64,000 nt of DNA, taken from Vibrio gelatinilyticus (GTDB lineage Bacteria; Pseudomonadota; Gammaproteobacteria; Enterobacterales; Vibrionaceae). The notes under the pieces are model-generated. The model was not told where the DNA came from and did not search any database. It saw nothing but the letters and a program-made list of their open reading frames with translations. Shown here one piece after another: positions 62,985 to 64,000 of the stretch; within the stretch, counting starts at the first letter, position 1, and each line of letters begins with the position of its first letter. The stretch spans positions 309,406-373,405 of the forward strand of contig NZ_JAJNNZ010000004.1 of the NCBI RefSeq assembly GCF_022836845.1, given 5' to 3'. The position numbers and the translations under genes were made by a program.

Positions 62985-63109
62985 ACTAACGCCCTGTTAA
63001 GGGGTGAGCAACGCAATACTAATGCCGCCGCAAACCACCCTAATCACTTAAACCAACGCATAGTGAAAATGCCACGTGTTGCGAATCCCTCTTAAACAGT
63101 TTGTTATAG
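62985..63109 (-). repeat. attC site, long class
   Basis: The site starts ACTAACGCCCTGTTAAGGGG and ends AGTTTGTTATAG. It overlaps the stop of the deaminase gene. Cores intact. Confidence 0.9.
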
Positions 63110-63514
63110 CGCTTTACCGTTTACAAGTGACCAATGATGAGGCATTAATTCTCGTATAGTTTTGAAAACCAATGCATTCTCTGGAGTTGTAATTGCTGCT
63201 TTGACATCCCCACCCCAGTGGACAAGGCGCTCTTGGCAAACTCCGCATGGTGACAAGATTAGAAATTCATCGTTCTCGTTCTCACGACACAGGCATAATG
63301 AGTGGGTCACTCGCTCATTGAGTTTGTGAGCCTCTAAATACGCTCCCACTTCCATGCATAGTGAAAGAGCATCGTTTTTAGTATCAGGAGCAATGCTTGT
63401 TAATATTTTTCCTGACTCTGTTCTAACAGCCGCAGCACCACCCCAACCAGAAGGATATCGCATATTTACTAGTTCTATTGCTGCTTGATAGAGCTCTTTT
63501 TCGATATTATCCAT
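63104..63514 (-). CDS. Cytidine deaminase-like (blasticidin-S-deaminase type) cassette protein
   Basis: The ATG at 63514 or 63520 are alternatives. The product of about 136 residues has the CDA-fold zinc site with SLCMEVGAYLEA (Cys-x-Glu) and LSPCGVCQERLVHWG (PCxxC). Cys replaces the usual His as the first zinc ligand, as in blasticidin-S deaminases and tetrameric cytidine deaminases. It probably deaminates a nucleoside or nucleoside antibiotic, but substrate specificity is open. The stop lies inside the attC. Confidence 0.78.
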   Translation of the reverse strand: MDNIEKELYQAAIELVNMRYPSGWGGAAAVRTESGKILTSIAPDTKNDALSLCMEVGAYLEAHKLNERVTHSLCLCRENENDEFLILSPCGVCQERLVHWGGDVKAAITTPENALVFKTIRELMPHHWSLVNGKAL

Positions 63515-63543
63515 GACCATCCATATTCAATTTTCTCGAGCGC

Positions 63544-63639
63544 TATAACGCTAAGCTAAGCGGTCAGTGAATGTTGGCTATGTTTGAGCGAAGCGAGTTC
63601 AGCCAACGTTCACGAATCCGTCTTGAGCGCCTTGTTATG
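63544..63639 (-). repeat. attC site, hairpin-loop class
   Basis: The site begins TATAACGCTAAGCTAAGCGG and ends CCTTGTTATG. The arms GTGAATGTTGGCT and AGCCAACGTTCAC (one mismatch) flank a GAGCGAAGCGAG loop segment. Cores intact. Confidence 0.88.
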
Positions 63640-63973
63640 TGTGCTCTTCGTTTATGCCATTGATGCGCCACAGCCAATAAATATGGGGTGCTAAAGCAAT
63701 TAGTAGCAAGAAAGTATTACTGATACTAAATGCTATTGTCAGTAGAGTGATAGCCACCAAAATTAACTTAAAACGAAAAACTGACCACATTTCTAAAATA
63801 ACAGTGTAATAGCAAATTGCAGCTGGAAGCCAAGCGACTAAATAAATGGACAGCATTAAATTGCTAGTCGATACTTCGTGTTCACCACATACGATGCCAA
63901 TTACTACAAGAGCAATATAAAGTATTAAACCGCTAGCGACTAGCCAATAGTATTGTAACCCGTTAACTTTCAT
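63635..63973 (-). CDS. Small multi-pass membrane cassette protein, unknown
   Basis: The ATG at 63973 follows AGGGAT; the frame to 63988 starts with GTG and is less likely. The 112-residue protein has about four hydrophobic segments, such as LVASGLILYIALVVIGIVC and LILVAITLLTIAFSI, separated by short charged loops. I recognise no family. The stop lies inside the attC end at 63544-63639. Confidence 0.6.
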   Translation of the reverse strand: MKVNGLQYYWLVASGLILYIALVVIGIVCGEHEVSTSNLMLSIYLVAWLPAAICYYTVILEMWSVFRFKLILVAITLLTIAFSISNTFLLLIALAPHIYWLWRINGINEEHT

Positions 63974-63989
63974 GCGATATCCCTGCACA

Positions 63990-64000
63990 CATAACGCCCT
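63990..64000 (-). repeat. Start of another attC, cut by the window edge
   Basis: CATAACGCCCT matches the left end of the other attC sites. The array therefore continues to the right. Confidence 0.75.

Noticed and set aside
54531..63639. CRISPR array
   Set aside because: The repeated units are attC sites, variable in sequence and about 53-126 bases, each next to a gene, not short identical repeats with equal spacers.
54531..64000. Integron integrase or attI inside the window
   Set aside because: No tyrosine-recombinase frame is present; the array continues past the right edge.

Overview
The window is chromosomal DNA from a gammaproteobacterium of the genus Vibrio. The order cdd, purT, tpm, relV, ihfA, pheT, pheS together with sbcB and the yohJK pair matches what I know of Vibrio chromosome 1. 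The right end carries the attC-flanked, mostly single-gene cassettes of a Vibrio superintegron. The species cannot be fixed from the sequence alone, and no rRNA, tRNA, CRISPR array or origin was seen.

Layout. 1-10 kb: a cut-off PhoD-like phosphatase, a TerB-like protein, an exonuclease, a CHASE-GGDEF diguanylate cyclase, then a DUF2760 protein and two Hsp70-family ATPases, the second with a C-terminal DUF3731-type extension. 10-21 kb: PhzF-like protein, MscS channel, hydrolase, exonuclease I (sbcB), yohJK (LrgAB-like), cdd, PurR-boxed purT and tpm. 21-28 kb: the alarmone synthetase relV, ihfA, a secreted GlyGly-CTERM trypsin-like protease lying between ihfA and pheT, then pheT and pheS. 28-32 kb: a KefG/KefB potassium efflux pair and a MATE transporter.

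32-54 kb is an accessory stretch in which almost every gene is on the minus strand and is a small stand-alone enzyme or membrane protein. It holds five acetyltransferases in a row plus others, two VOC proteins, two ABM proteins (one broken by a stop codon), ASCH, NUDIX, MAPEG, GFA, LysE/ArgO, TauE/SafE and more. Three small plus-strand genes stand out here: a cysteine-containing 60-residue protein behind an FNR-type promoter, a secreted protein with three RGD motifs, and a 66-residue protein behind palindromes.

54.5-64 kb is an integron cassette array read on the minus strand. Each cassette is closed by an attC site with the core GTTA on the minus strand. The sites are intact on the right and progressively degenerate to the left, so this is probably the old, distal end of the array, with the integrase beyond the right edge. 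Two structural classes of attC are mixed. Cassette products are acetyltransferases, a LysE-type exporter, a deaminase-like protein, a SEC-C protein in reverse orientation, zinc-binding and coiled-coil proteins, and two larger unknown proteins with PIN-like and HEPN-like features. A decayed IS110-family transposase sits inside the array.

The observations I rate highest are the attC decay gradient with two attC types, the paired Hsp70/DUF2760 locus, the signal peptide on the alarmone synthetase RelV, the FNR-promoter small protein, the triple-RGD secreted protein and the PIN-like/HEPN-like cassette proteins.
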